A stretch of 64,000 nt of DNA from DASUBV01 sp963822485 (GTDB taxonomy: Bacteria; Actinomycetota; Actinomycetes; Streptosporangiales; Streptosporangiaceae): contig CAWGHW010000028.1 of the NCBI GenBank assembly GCA_963822485.1, positions 124,001 through 188,000 on the forward strand, given 5' to 3'. Positions 44,906 through 54,205 of this stretch are shown piece by piece. The notes below the pieces were generated by a model. That model searched no databases. It had not been told where the DNA came from and worked only from the letters and a program-made list of their open reading frames with translations. Position 1 is the stretch's first letter. The number at the start of each line of letters is the position of its first letter. Position numbers and translations under genes: made by a program.

Positions 44906-46087
44906 TCAGGGTTCGATGGCCCACTTCTTCCCGTTCCAGCCCTCTGCTAGCGTCCCGACGGCAGCGCTGTGCTGGAACCCGACGGCGGCACACCGCGGAG
45001 CCTTGCATGACACGCCGATCAGCGCGCTGCCGCTCCTGATCTTGGGGGTGGGCTCGATTGCCCACTTCGCCCCGTTCCAGCCCTCCGCCAGCGTCACCTC
45101 GACACGGCTGATCTGGTAGTGCCCGACAGCAGTGCACGCCTTTGCCCGCACGCACGACACGGAATCCAGTTCCTGGAAGAAGGCCGAGCCTGCCGGATTG
45201 GCCGCGGGCTCGACCGCCCACGCCTTCCCGTTCCAGACCTCCGCCAGCGGGCGGGCTTTGCTGACTCCGATGACATATTGCCCGACGGCGGTGCACGTCG
45301 CGGAGAGACACGACACCCCGTTGAACTCGCTGTCGTCCGTTCCCTTTGGGTTCGGCACCGGCTGGATCGCCCACCTCTTCCCGTTCCAGACCTCCGCCAG
45401 AGCGGCCGGATTCGGGGTCAGGCCTCTGGTCGTAACGTAGTTGTCTCCGACCGCGATGCATGAGGTGGCCGACCGGCACCACACGCTCTTCAGAGTGGCG
45501 GTCACGAGCCCTTTCGGAATCGGCGTGCGCTCGATGGCCCACTTCTTCCCGTTCCAGCGCTCGGCCAGCGTCAGCGACGGCTTCCCTGGAATCGCGTAGA
45601 CACCGACAGCGATGCACGCGGTCGCCGAGGAGCACGACACCCCTAGCAGCTGGGCCAGGGTCGTTCCGGCGGGGTTAGGGGTGGGCTCTTGCGTCCACCT
45701 CTTCCCGTTCCAGCGATCCGCCAGCGTCAGCTCGACTACTTTCGGCCGTGACTTCGGCGCGTAGTCCCCGACAGCGGTGCAGGCGCTGGCCGAGGTGCAC
45801 GATACGGCGACCAGGAAGTGATTCGTGCCCGGACCGGGGGGCGCGGGCTCCGTTGCCCATCTTGAGCCATTCCAGTGCTCCGCGAGTGCCCCGGACACGC
45901 CGGCTCCGACGGCCGTGCAATTCCTGGCCGACAGGCACGTAACCGCCTCGAGTTCCCCGTGGTGGAGCCTGGCACCAATCTGAGCCCGCATGGTCGTCGC
46001 GGCCGGCGCCGACGCTGGCACGAGACCGAGCACGCCGACGACTGCCAGGCCGACCGCACCGAACGTGATAGCGAAACTACGCATCAT
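44906..46087 (-). CDS. Secreted protein of seven WNG-type repeats
   Basis: A 393-residue protein with a signal peptide (AVVGVLGLVPASAPAATT) and then seven repeats of about 45-55 residues. Each has L-x-x-V-S-C-x-S-A-x-x-C-T-A-V-G, a short variable part, then LAExWNGKKWAIEPTPNPxG. The two Cys per repeat are regularly spaced and probably form a disulfide within each unit. Seven copies suggest a closed seven-bladed propeller made of a repeat type found in secreted actinobacterial proteins. No catalytic motif is seen, so binding is a better guess than catalysis. It ends abruptly at the last WAIEP, so nothing follows the propeller. Confidence 0.8.
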   Translation of the reverse strand: MMRSFAITFGAVGLAVVGVLGLVPASAPAATTMRAQIGARLHHGELEAVTCLSARNCTAVGAGVSGALAEHWNGSRWATEPAPPGPGTNHFLVAVSCTSASACTAVGDYAPKSRPKVVELTLADRWNGKRWTQEPTPNPAGTTLAQLLGVSCSSATACIAVGVYAIPGKPSLTLAERWNGKKWAIERTPIPKGLVTATLKSVWCRSATSCIAVGDNYVTTRGLTPNPAALAEVWNGKRWAIQPVPNPKGTDDSEFNGVSCLSATCTAVGQYVIGVSKARPLAEVWNGKAWAVEPAANPAGSAFFQELDSVSCVRAKACTAVGHYQISRVEVTLAEGWNGAKWAIEPTPKIRSGSALIGVSCKAPRCAAVGFQHSAAVGTLAEGWNGKKWAIEP

Positions 46088-46238
46088 CGCAGGACTCCCC
46101 CCAGTCCCCGCCTATGGTGGCGGAGCGGTGGACCTAGTGTGGACCCGCCCAGACCGTGGCGGAAGCGGCCGGTTCTCCTTTCGGCGCCAGCCGCGATCGC
46201 CGGTGCTAGCGCAGTCCGAGGCGTTGACAAGCTAGTGA

Positions 46239-46415
46239 GTGGTTACACGCGACGCGATCGACGCCGCGGTCGCATCCGGCGCCAGACGGATCGCGTACTT
46301 GGCCAATTTCACCGCGAGGATGGGCAGCGACCTGCGACCCAGCCACATCCACGCTGTCCATGAGCGGCTCGTCGCGTGGCTCGGCATCGAGCGGACGGTG
46401 CTGGGCCCCATATGA
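46239..46415 (+). pseudogene. Fragment resembling an NAD(P)-binding NmrA-like protein
   Basis: The frame reads VTRDAIDAAVASGARRIAYL, then ARMGSDLRPSHIHAVHERLVAWLGIERTVLGPI and stops. It resembles the middle of NmrA/SDR-like proteins (AxxAGVRRIVYLS followed by HxxxExxLxxSGLxxTVLRP). The Rossmann GxxGxxG part and the C-terminus are missing. It lies just before the second att-like copy. Confidence 0.35.
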
Positions 46416-46533
46416 GCCCAGGGACCCCGGCTATCTGGCGCATCTGCAGCTGTTCAACGTTCTGCTGGGCGGGCCTCGCCGACACTGTCCTCCGGGACCA
46501 ATCCGTGCCGACACGTGCCGGTCGCAGACGTTA

Positions 46534-46569
46534 AGAACGACGGTCAGATGACGGCCAAATGATCTTGGA
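46534..46569. repeat. Direct repeats near R2 (possible recombinase arm sites)
   Basis: GACGGTCAGAT and GACGGCCAAAT are adjacent 11-bp repeats followed by GATCTTG. The same block is at 60629-60664, where both 11-mers are exact. In each case it lies about 50 bases from the tRNA-like core. Confidence 0.55.
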
Positions 46570-46614
46570 TGCCCGTCTGGGGCGGTCAGGCCAACACCCT
46601 GAGCTGCTGGTTTG

Positions 46615-46662
46615 CGGACCCCCTTGCGGAATCGAACCGTAGACATTCTCTTTACCATGAAT
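46615..46662 (-). repeat. tRNA-Thr(GGT) 3'-half copy R2 (putative attachment site remnant)
   Basis: Minus-strand reading is ATTCATGGTAAAGAGAATGTC, the T-arm TACGG-TTCGATT-CCGTA-like block (here CCGCA) and AGGGGGTCC. It has lost one acceptor base relative to R3, so it is not a working tRNA. The span 46663-47114 contains no recognisable gene. Confidence 0.65.
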
Positions 46663-47114
46663 ATCCTGAACGATGCGCGCGCCATGGCAAATGCAGTATG
46701 GCCAGGGGATACTCCAAGCCGACCCAAGTGCCGACCCTCTCCAGCCAGCCATCGCTAGCTGCGTGTTGCCCGCCAGATTGCTCCCCAAAATGACCTTGAC
46801 TCCACGATCGACGACGAGAAGCTGGTCGCAATATTGGCCAGCCAGGTGTGCTATCGCCGAACGAGATCGCCACGGTACCCGATGAACCACCGATCCCGGC
46901 GACGGCCGGCTTGTCAGACCGAAATCACGAGCCACGCAGATCTGGCTGACGTAGGCGAGGGCCCACGCTTGGATGTCAGACCGTCCCGATTGATCTCGCA
47001 TCGTCAATCAGGGATGGCTCCGGTAATGGATCGAGAACGCGTCATGGATAACAGATCGATCCGATAACACGAGACTAGTCTCTTTCACGAGATCGGGATA
47101 TCTTCGTGATGTAT

Positions 47115-47135
47115 CATCCGGTATCATCCCGGATG
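47115..47135. promoter_or_regulatory. Inverted repeat ahead of the 47167 operon
   Basis: CATCCGG (47115-47121) and CCGGATG (47129-47135) flank seven bases, and GTATCATCC occurs twice in tandem. It lies 32 bases before the start codon, where a repressor or an mRNA hairpin could control the operon. Confidence 0.35.
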
Positions 47136-47166
47136 ACGCACCTGCGCTGCGGGGAGGGGAACTGGA

Positions 47167-47637
47167 ATGTCATCTCAGCTGAGTAAGTTCGAACAGAGCA
47201 TGGTGCTGGAGATCGTCGGGGAACTGGAACCCGAAGAGCGGTTCCTCGCCGCTGATTACTTCACTACGTCCAACCGGCGAAGGCTCTTTCGCGGATCGCC
47301 GGTTGACTTCGGCCTTGAAACCGAATTGAACCTGATAACGCCGTCGATAACCATGGTCGTTATGTGGGCATATGGAGTGGCACAGGGGGAGGTCCGTGCC
47401 ATCCTCGAAGAACGTATCCGCGGAGTAGTGCGGCAGATATTCGGAATCAAGGATCCTGTGCTGCCGCCGGAATCTCCGAGTTCGGCTTCTCCTCAGGCAA
47501 GGACGGCCGCTCAAAGGGATCTCTCGGCCCTTCGCACTGAACTGATCAAGTATGGTATCGCTCTCGGCTTGACGCCGGAAAAGGCTGAGATTCTCGCAGA
47601 GCTATCGGTGAGCAAGGCACGTGAGGCGACCTTATGA
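47167..47637 (+). CDS. Small protein of unknown function, partner of M48-like peptidase
   Basis: A 156-residue soluble protein, mostly helical by composition, with GGGGAGGGG before ATG 47167. I do not recognise the family. An N-terminal block (FEQSMVLEIVGELEPEERFL) and a Pro/Ser linker near residues 98-112 separate two helical parts; the second ends LGLTPEKAEILAELSVSKAR. The stop overlaps the start of the peptidase gene (ATGA), so the two are translationally coupled and likely work together. Base composition is clearly AT-richer than the flanking genes, a sign of recent arrival next to the R2 repeat. Confidence 0.7.
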   Translation: MSSQLSKFEQSMVLEIVGELEPEERFLAADYFTTSNRRRLFRGSPVDFGLETELNLITPSITMVVMWAYGVAQGEVRAILEERIRGVVRQIFGIKDPVLPPESPSSASPQARTAAQRDLSALRTELIKYGIALGLTPEKAEILAELSVSKAREATL

Positions 47638-48863
47638 GCACCTCAGTCGCCTGGCGGCGCCGGATCATGTTTTATCGGTCCGCCGCAAACGTCCGCCTAC
47701 TTCCAGCTGTTCTTTACGTTGTGCTTGCCGCCTGCGATGTCTGGGTCGTCGAACATGGAGGCGTTTCTGGGCTTCTGTCATTGCTTGCTCAAGTTGTAGT
47801 CGCATACTGGATTGCCCGTTTCCGAATGCGGATTCCGCGTAGTGCAGTCAGCTGGGCTAAGCGATACGGACCGCTGCCTGACTTCCTACAGCATGACAAC
47901 ATTCACCCTGAGGCTAAAATCGTGCAAGGGACTCGCGCCTCGGCTCGCGTCCGCGGCAGTTTGACTTCTCCCGTCGTCCTGGTCAGCAACCGTACCGCGC
48001 TGATATGGCAAGATAACCCTAGTAGTCGAGACGTGCAGTGGGCGCACGAATCCGCACATATCGGCATGGGCGACGCCTATGTCTATTACATGACGTCGAC
48101 CGCAGTGGCATTGGCCCTGCTCAACCAGATCATAGGCAACTGGCGCAGCGTATCAACTGAATTCGTTTTAGCTGTAATGGCATTGATCGCGCTAGTCTCA
48201 CTGCGGTCTTACTGCCGCACCAGAGAGCTCGCTGCGGATTCTATAGCCGCCGTTATTCTCGGCGATAGGCCGAAAGAGGAACTGGCAAAGAGCACGATTC
48301 TCGATGCGAACCGGATGCCGATTGCACGGACACATCCTAGCCTCAGCGAGCGACTTGACGTACTCGAGAAACCGGTTGCCATACTAAACGGCGCGACCTT
48401 TTTCTATTTCGCCTCAGGATTTATGGCGGTATCGGTGGCGATCGCGTTGCATCGCGTCCTGCACGAATGGGATACCGGCGAGTCATCCGTATTTCTTAGC
48501 CTTGTTATCATCTCGCTGGTCATCGGATGGCTGACCTCACGCCACAGTGCAATGGCTTCTATGTTTTTCTCGACACGGAAATGGCTTGCGCTGTTCTTCG
48601 TGCTGTCGATCGGCGAGTTGTGCGCCTTTGTATTGCATGACCCGAGTCTATTGCACAGTCATCATTTCTTGATAGTAGTTTCGTGGTCTATCCTCGGTTC
48701 CGTCCTCGCCTCAATAGTAGGAAGAATCATTGGGTTCGGGACAGGTTTACTTTCAGCTGTTGGTGACAGTGCTTCAGACTCTTTGCCACGAGCAATCTTG
48801 CAGATACGAATAGTCGCCGCTGTACTGATCGCCGCCGCTTGGATCGTTCCCTGGTTCGTATAG
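47634..48863 (+). CDS. Membrane-bound M48-like zinc metallopeptidase
   Basis: A 409-residue membrane protein. The zinc motif is H138-E-S-A-H142 (QWAHESAHIGMGD) and the third ligand is Glu198 in RTRELAADSIAA, giving the HExxH plus ExxxD pattern of family M48 (HtpX/Ste24/Oma1). THPSLSERLDVLE is the usual M48 substrate-cleft motif. Hydrophobic helices lie near residues 22-62, 150-190, 250-275, 290-305, 320-345 and 385-405, more than in HtpX, with a long membrane tail. Coupling to the upstream small protein suggests a regulated pair, perhaps sensing membrane or phage stress (inference). Codon use is AT-richer than the surroundings. Confidence 0.82.
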   Translation: MSTSVAWRRRIMFYRSAANVRLLPAVLYVVLAACDVWVVEHGGVSGLLSLLAQVVVAYWIARFRMRIPRSAVSWAKRYGPLPDFLQHDNIHPEAKIVQGTRASARVRGSLTSPVVLVSNRTALIWQDNPSSRDVQWAHESAHIGMGDAYVYYMTSTAVALALLNQIIGNWRSVSTEFVLAVMALIALVSLRSYCRTRELAADSIAAVILGDRPKEELAKSTILDANRMPIARTHPSLSERLDVLEKPVAILNGATFFYFASGFMAVSVAIALHRVLHEWDTGESSVFLSLVIISLVIGWLTSRHSAMASMFFSTRKWLALFFVLSIGELCAFVLHDPSLLHSHHFLIVVSWSILGSVLASIVGRIIGFGTGLLSAVGDSASDSLPRAILQIRIVAAVLIAAAWIVPWFV

Positions 48864-49095
48864 CTCTGCACACAAACCCGGCCACTTCACGGACGGGTCG
48901 ATCGGGCTCATGAGGTTCCCGCATCGTTCCAGAGCGCGGAGAGCCGGTCGCGTTCGTGGTCGTGGTCGTGGTCGTCGCTGGTGTCGTCACAGGTGGCGAT
49001 CATGGTGGCATCCCATGCGCGGTACCCGTCGTAAGCGGGGTGTCAGCAGCACGGCCACCGTCCACGGCAGGTTTATCCGTTGCGGTGATCTCGAT
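48864..49095. other. Intergenic with short GTGGTC repeat
   Basis: Contains a small tandem repeat of GTGGTC around 48955-48977. No gene, terminator or promoter is recognisable. Confidence 0.4.
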
Positions 49096-49485
49096 CTAGG
49101 GTGGCCCGTCCACGAACCGGAAGCTGGTCCCGTCGGGAAAGTCGATCGTGGGATGCGGGTGGTGGCTCATGACGAACACCGGTGTCTGGAATGGCGGGTC
49201 GTCGCCCCACCAGCCCCGCCACCCGTCGTCAGGCCAGTCACCAGCCTGGGGACCGAACTTGCGCCGTCCCATGATCTCGGCGCCGATGCCCTGGCTCCAC
49301 ATGCTGGTCAGAGCGCGGTCCAGCGTGACGGGGGCATCCGCCTTATCGACGCCATGGATTACCCGGCCATCGAACCACGTGAACAGCCGCTCGGCGCCCC
49401 CGATCGGGGCATCGAGCGTCACGTGCTCGCCGGCGGCGTAGCCGTCGAGGGAGACGTTCATGTTGTGGACCCGGGTGCGTGGCAT
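49096..49485 (-). pseudogene. C-terminally truncated RibD/dihydrofolate-reductase-like protein
   Basis: ATG 49485 follows AAGGAG. The protein begins RVHNMNVSLDGYAAG, the start of actinobacterial RibD C-terminal-domain proteins, and has AEIMGRRKFGPQAGDWP and PVFVMSHHPHPTI. It stops after about 129 residues at FVDGPP, whereas relatives have roughly 190-200 and continue with a Gly-rich NADPH loop and GGG-x-x-x-x-x-x-L. The dinucleotide-binding half is missing, so it is probably not functional. No continuation was found in other frames. Confidence 0.65.
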
Positions 49486-49584
49486 CACGACTCCTTCTGC
49501 GATCGGACGCAGCGCCTGAAATATAGACGCAGCTGACGGCGGAGGGGGCCAGCCAGCGGCTGGCCCCCTCCGCGCGTAAGCGGC

Positions 49585-52500
49585 TTACTTGACTGTGTAC
49601 TTGTACGGCAGGCCGATCAGCTCGTCGGCGGACTGCTGACCAAACGGCGGGACGTTGGTCATGAAGTCGTCGACATACAGCGTGCCGCTGACCTGCGTCC
49701 CCGATCCGGCGGACGGGGTGATGGTCACGTTGACGGTGGCGGTCTGACCGGGGTTGATGACGACCGGCGAGAAGGTGGTCGCCGGGTTGACTGCGGCTAG
49801 CTCGAGGTCACCGGTGCTGGAGGTCACGGCCCCGTCGAACGCCTTGGCCGCGACCGACATGGACATGCTGACCGTGCCGGCTGGGGCACCCGAGGGGTAT
49901 GGCCCGATCTCGCTGGGCGTGGCGAACCAGAACCCGTCGCTCAGGTTCCCTCCCGGTGAGGTGTACGAGCCTGATGGCGAAGTTCCGATCGAGCTGACCA
50001 GGTCCGGGTCACCCGGGTTGGTGCCGAAGTCGAACTCGATCGGCAGGCTCGCTGTCGCGCTCACCGAGACGGATGTGGCCTCGGTGGGCATGAACCACTG
50101 CGGCGAGCCGACGACGAGCGGAAGGGAAAGCCCGCTCGCCTGGGAGAAAGGTGCCAGCGCGAGGGTGGTGGCCGAGTTCAGCCTCGGGTCGACGAAGAAG
50201 TCCTCGGCCTGGTCGCCCCGATTCGTAATCTTGACCGGAACGGTCAGCGGGGTGCCGGCGGCCAGCTTGGTCCCGGCCCGGTCGGGCAGCCCGGGCGCGG
50301 ATACCCGGACTGCGTTGAAGCTGATGTTGCCGTGGAAGGGCTGTGATACCTCATCGCCCTTCACCGGCTCGGCGAAGTCGACGATGAGCGTCCACCGTCC
50401 TGAGATCGGATTGGCGGCGTAGGCAGTCAGGTCGGTGCCCTGCGTGCCGTTGATCGAGTTCTGGCCGTAGCCCTGGACGTTGCCGTTGGGGTCAACCAGG
50501 TAGGCGCCGACCGGATCGCCGGCGTCGTTGGTCAGATCCACATTGGCGGTGATGTCCCGGTCGCCGTGATTGACCTTGAACTGGTAGTAGTCGACCTGGC
50601 CCTCACCATCCGGCCGGCCGTTGCCACCGGTCAGCACGCCCTTGAAGGAGCCGACGCCCGTGCGGGAGAAGGCGACTTCGGACCGCAGCGAGACCGGGAT
50701 TGTGGTCGTGTCCCCGGACGATGACCTGAATACGACCGATCCTGAGCTGTCCCCGGCGCTGCCCGGCGTGTGCTCGTGAATGCTGATGACGCGGCTCTTG
50801 CCCGGGGCCAGGGTGACGGTCGAAGGCGAGACCGATCCGAACCCGGCATACCGCTGGGTCGCGATCCGCCACGGCACCGTGCCGTTGGTGCCGTTGTCAG
50901 CCTGGGTAATGCTGAAGATCACGCCGGTCCAGGTGCCGGCCGCCGGGTTGACGACGTCGGCGTTGCCGAAGTTCCCGACGCCCTGCGGCAGCGAGTGCGC
51001 GGCGAATTTTCCCGTCGGGTCGATCAGGATCATCCGGACTCTTTGGTTGTTCCCCTTGGCCGGGTTGCCGGGATAGGCGATGGAGCCGTCGAGCCGGTTC
51101 ATGCCCGGCGCGACGTGGAAGGTGAAGGTCTGGTAGTTGTTGGGCAGGCCGGAGAAGTTAATGAACTGCGGGCTGGCGGTGTCGCTGAGCGTCACGCTGC
51201 CGGTCTGCACGTCCTGGTCAGGCCCGAGGGCCCGGCCGCTGGCGTGGACGGTCTGCGAGGCGTTGCCGGTGTTAGTGACGGTGACCTTGAAGTTGGCCTG
51301 GCTGCCGGGGGCCCGGACCGCGCTGAGCTGGGTCTGGGACTTCAGCAGGGTCGAGCCGGTAGCGGCGGGCGAGCCGCCCGGTCCGGAGATGGACTCGGCG
51401 AGCTGCACCGCGCGATAGCTGTTCAGCAGGCCCGCGCCCTGCTCGTCGGCCGGGGCGCCCAGGTCAGACGCCGTGCTGACCAGGATCTGCTTGACCAGGG
51501 CCGGCGAGGGAGCGGTGTTGCCGTGGGTCTGGCGGTAGGCCTGGATGACCAGGGCCGCGGCGCCGGCCACGAACGGGGACGACTCGCTGGTGCCGCCGCT
51601 TTCCTCGAGGGGGGATGACTGGCCCTTGAAGTTGACGCAGCCGGCGAACACCGGGCTGGCATCGCACGAGGCGAAGCTGAGATCGCCCGGCGCGACCAGG
51701 TCGACAGTGCCCCCGGTCTCGTCAAACCCGCCCGAGCTGAGCGAGCTGATGTTGTCGTTCAGCCAGCCGCTGGTGGCGAAGTAGTCCGCCGCCGCGTAGT
51801 TGGTCTGGGCGTAGAACCGGAAGTCGGTCGACGCTCCTACCGAGATCACCTTCGGGTCGCTGGCCGGGGACCCGATGGTGTTCGTTGATCCGGCGTCGCC
51901 GCTGGACACCGTCACCACCACGCCGGCCGCGACGGCGGCGTCGTTGAACTGCTTGGTCGCGTTGAGCGCGGTGACGGCCGGGAACGGGTTGGAGCCGAAC
52001 GACTCGTTGATCACGTTGACGTGATCGGTCTCGACCGCGTAGTTGATCGCCTGAAGGAAATTGGACTCGGTGGTGTCCTCGAAGGTGCCGAACACGTCGA
52101 GTCCGACCATGCTGGCGCCGGGCGCGACACCCTCGATGCGGATATTGCACGCCGTCGGGTCGGGCTGGGCGGAGAAGCCGTTGACGTCATAGGTGTGCAG
52201 GCCCTGCCCGCCGATGGTGTTGGCGTCAAGGAACGCCTCGTCCCCGCTGGTCGGCTGACCGGGACCGTCACCGGTGAAGTCCTGGACGTCGCTGAAGGCC
52301 GAGGAGTTGTTGGAGCGGATGAAGTTGATGTTGTTCGGGTCGATCCCGTCGGCGATATAGGCGACCTTCACGCCAGCCCCGGTCACCCCGAGCGACCGGG
52401 CCGTCGGCTGGCTCGGGTTATCGGAGTCCGTGCCGGTCAGCGACAGACCCTCCGGGTCGAGCTGCGGAGTGGTCGCTGAGCATTCGCCCGGCAGCGTGTT

Positions 52501-53046
52501 CGGCGTCAGCGCCGGACCGTTCAGGTGGGGGCGTGCAGCGGCCTTCGTGGCGGACTTCACTGTCGGCGACGGGGCCAGCGGGTTGGCGGCGTGAATCGTC
52601 ACATCGGGCATGACTTCCCGCACGGCCGGATCTGACTTGAGCCGCGCGACCTCGCCCTTCGAGACGGTCGCGGCCAGCGAGTCGACCAGCGCGTAGGCCT
52701 TGACGTGGGTGGCATGTACCTCGCGCAGCTCACGCAGCAGCGGCGCCTGGACGCTGGCCACCTTGCCGGCTCGCGTCACTGCCGCCCTCGTGCCCAGCTG
52801 AGCCGCCGGGAACTGCGTCTTCATGATCACGATTACGTGCTGATTAACGCCCTTGGACAGCTGCGCGGCCAGGGCGCTGGTCATAGGCGCCTGGCTGGCT
52901 GGCCTGACCGGCGCGGCCTGGGCGGCCGTCGCAGTTACCGAGGTGCCCGCCACTACGGCGAGCGCCGAGCCTGTCACCAAAAGTAGGGAAGCCGAACCTT
53001 TTCCGACCCGCGCGCACCATGCGCCACCCAGACCTCTCAACAACAT
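49585..53046 (-). CDS. Large secreted S8/S53-type serine protease
   Basis: A protein of about 1153 residues. ATG 53046 gives a signal peptide (LLLVTGSALAVVAGTSVTATAAQA); upstream starts would add an unlikely extension. A propeptide-like region is followed by a protease domain. It has a subtilisin-like Asp motif (AYIADGIDPN, Asp233) and Ser487 in GGTSESSPF. There is no HGTHVAG motif. Instead E270-AFL-D274 matches the ExxxD pair of sedolisins, and SSGDAG (Asp384) matches their oxyanion Asp. It may therefore use a Glu-Asp-Ser triad. The C-terminal 600 residues form several beta-sandwich domains, the last ending LIGLPYKYTVK. It stands alone, and is likely exported to degrade external protein. Confidence 0.85.
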   Translation of the reverse strand: MLLRGLGGAWCARVGKGSASLLLVTGSALAVVAGTSVTATAAQAAPVRPASQAPMTSALAAQLSKGVNQHVIVIMKTQFPAAQLGTRAAVTRAGKVASVQAPLLRELREVHATHVKAYALVDSLAATVSKGEVARLKSDPAVREVMPDVTIHAANPLAPSPTVKSATKAAARPHLNGPALTPNTLPGECSATTPQLDPEGLSLTGTDSDNPSQPTARSLGVTGAGVKVAYIADGIDPNNINFIRSNNSSAFSDVQDFTGDGPGQPTSGDEAFLDANTIGGQGLHTYDVNGFSAQPDPTACNIRIEGVAPGASMVGLDVFGTFEDTTESNFLQAINYAVETDHVNVINESFGSNPFPAVTALNATKQFNDAAVAAGVVVTVSSGDAGSTNTIGSPASDPKVISVGASTDFRFYAQTNYAAADYFATSGWLNDNISSLSSGGFDETGGTVDLVAPGDLSFASCDASPVFAGCVNFKGQSSPLEESGGTSESSPFVAGAAALVIQAYRQTHGNTAPSPALVKQILVSTASDLGAPADEQGAGLLNSYRAVQLAESISGPGGSPAATGSTLLKSQTQLSAVRAPGSQANFKVTVTNTGNASQTVHASGRALGPDQDVQTGSVTLSDTASPQFINFSGLPNNYQTFTFHVAPGMNRLDGSIAYPGNPAKGNNQRVRMILIDPTGKFAAHSLPQGVGNFGNADVVNPAAGTWTGVIFSITQADNGTNGTVPWRIATQRYAGFGSVSPSTVTLAPGKSRVISIHEHTPGSAGDSSGSVVFRSSSGDTTTIPVSLRSEVAFSRTGVGSFKGVLTGGNGRPDGEGQVDYYQFKVNHGDRDITANVDLTNDAGDPVGAYLVDPNGNVQGYGQNSINGTQGTDLTAYAANPISGRWTLIVDFAEPVKGDEVSQPFHGNISFNAVRVSAPGLPDRAGTKLAAGTPLTVPVKITNRGDQAEDFFVDPRLNSATTLALAPFSQASGLSLPLVVGSPQWFMPTEATSVSVSATASLPIEFDFGTNPGDPDLVSSIGTSPSGSYTSPGGNLSDGFWFATPSEIGPYPSGAPAGTVSMSMSVAAKAFDGAVTSSTGDLELAAVNPATTFSPVVINPGQTATVNVTITPSAGSGTQVSGTLYVDDFMTNVPPFGQQSADELIGLPYKYTVK

Positions 53047-53467
53047 AACCGCCCCATCCCCATCGGGTGGCCAGTCAGGCCACCGCACCGAGCTATTTCC
53101 ACGCCGCTCACCGACCGGCTGGCCTAGAAATAGCCATACAAACGGGGAAGCTAGCAGGATGGCAAGGCAGAGGGAAGGCTCGTGGCAAGCAATGGTCAAG
53201 GGACTCGCTAATTGGCGGTGTACGAAACCGCTGAAACGCACCGAAATAGCAAAACGCTGCCGTCAAGCCCGAGACTCGGAGGGACGTGCAGCCGCGCCCG
53301 TCCTGCGCCTAGCGGAACTCCAACGCGGTCGCGGCCTGCGCCGGGTACCCGCTCTGCGGCAGCCCGATCCGACGGTGGGGCATCTCCTGATCCAGTGCGG
53401 TTCGGCCGGCCCGGGCATCGGTGATGAATACCAGATGGCGCAGCGTCTGCGCGATCGACCTGCTCGG
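53047..53467. other. Intergenic region upstream of the protease
   Basis: No gene is supported. The sequence just before the protease start is rich in GGGG and has only a weak ribosome site. Confidence 0.35.
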
Positions 53468-53760
53468 TCACCGCTGCCGTGGGCAGCCTCCCGGCCGCAC
53501 ATTACCTTCCCCGTGATCGGCCAGCACGACATGCGCGACCGAGGCGAACAGGCCCTCGTGGCCGAAGTCGCTAGCCCGTCGCAGAAGCTCACGGGAGCAG
53601 AGATCCTCAGCCTGCCTGAATGCCAGCAGTGCGGCGACGCAGAAGAGCCGCCCGCATCCGGCGACCCGTACGCAGCGGTCCGGACAAACGCTGGCAACGA
53701 CAGATTCTGCAGCCCGCGCTCGTTAGCGTACGCACCGATGGCGGCCTCGAAGAGCCTCAC
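53468..53760 (-). pseudogene. Short frameshifted coding remnant of unknown family
   Basis: One frame begins at GTG 53760 with RLFEAAIGAYANERGLQNLS and LPAFVRTAAYGSPDA, then homogeneous coding character moves to another frame reading FCVAALLAFRQAEDLCSREL, LRRASDFGHEGLFASVAHVV and a stop at 53468. A one-base shift near 53645 would join them. Composition suggests a real gene once existed. I do not recognise the family. Confidence 0.3.
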
Positions 53761-54080
53761 CGGCGGCTCCGCATTTGGGGAAGCTTGACCAATGGTGATT
53801 CCATCTCCAGTGTCACCATGTAGAAACGAACCTTCCCGGCCGCCTCGCTAAGGCTCTCGCCCAGAGACGCCCTGGTCTCAGCATCGCTGGCCTTCCTGCG
53901 GTAAATGCGGTAGGGAAGCTCCTGGTAGTCACGCATTGCAGCGAGAGCTTCTGCATAGGACCTAGCCCGTCCTTCACGCCGATTCCAGGCCTGCGTCAAG
54001 ACGTAACCAGTCGGTGCCGCTGCAGCAGCGAGCACAGCTCCCAGGATGGTAGCGACCGTTTGCCCCATGATTTGCTGCAC
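53757..54080 (-). CDS. Small membrane protein of unknown function
   Basis: A 107-residue protein with one N-terminal membrane helix (ATILGAVLAAAAAPTGYVL) followed by a charged cytoplasmic tail (RREGRARSYAEALAAMRDYQ and SDAETRASLGESLSEAAGKVRFYMVTL). The tail looks like a short coiled coil. The end is abrupt (KLPQMRSRR), overlapping the remnant at 53468, so the C-terminus may be truncated. No function can be assigned. Confidence 0.5.
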   Translation of the reverse strand: MQQIMGQTVATILGAVLAAAAAPTGYVLTQAWNRREGRARSYAEALAAMRDYQELPYRIYRRKASDAETRASLGESLSEAAGKVRFYMVTLEMESPLVKLPQMRSRR

Positions 54081-54205
54081 CGTAGCGACGGAGCATCTGC
54101 GGGAAGGACCATCCGTTCAGCTCCATTGAGCACGCGACGCCGGACGCGGCCATGACGCCGTTCCCGCCTCGTCCCGCTGGAGTGGTCATCGGCCTTGCTC
54201 CTTCC

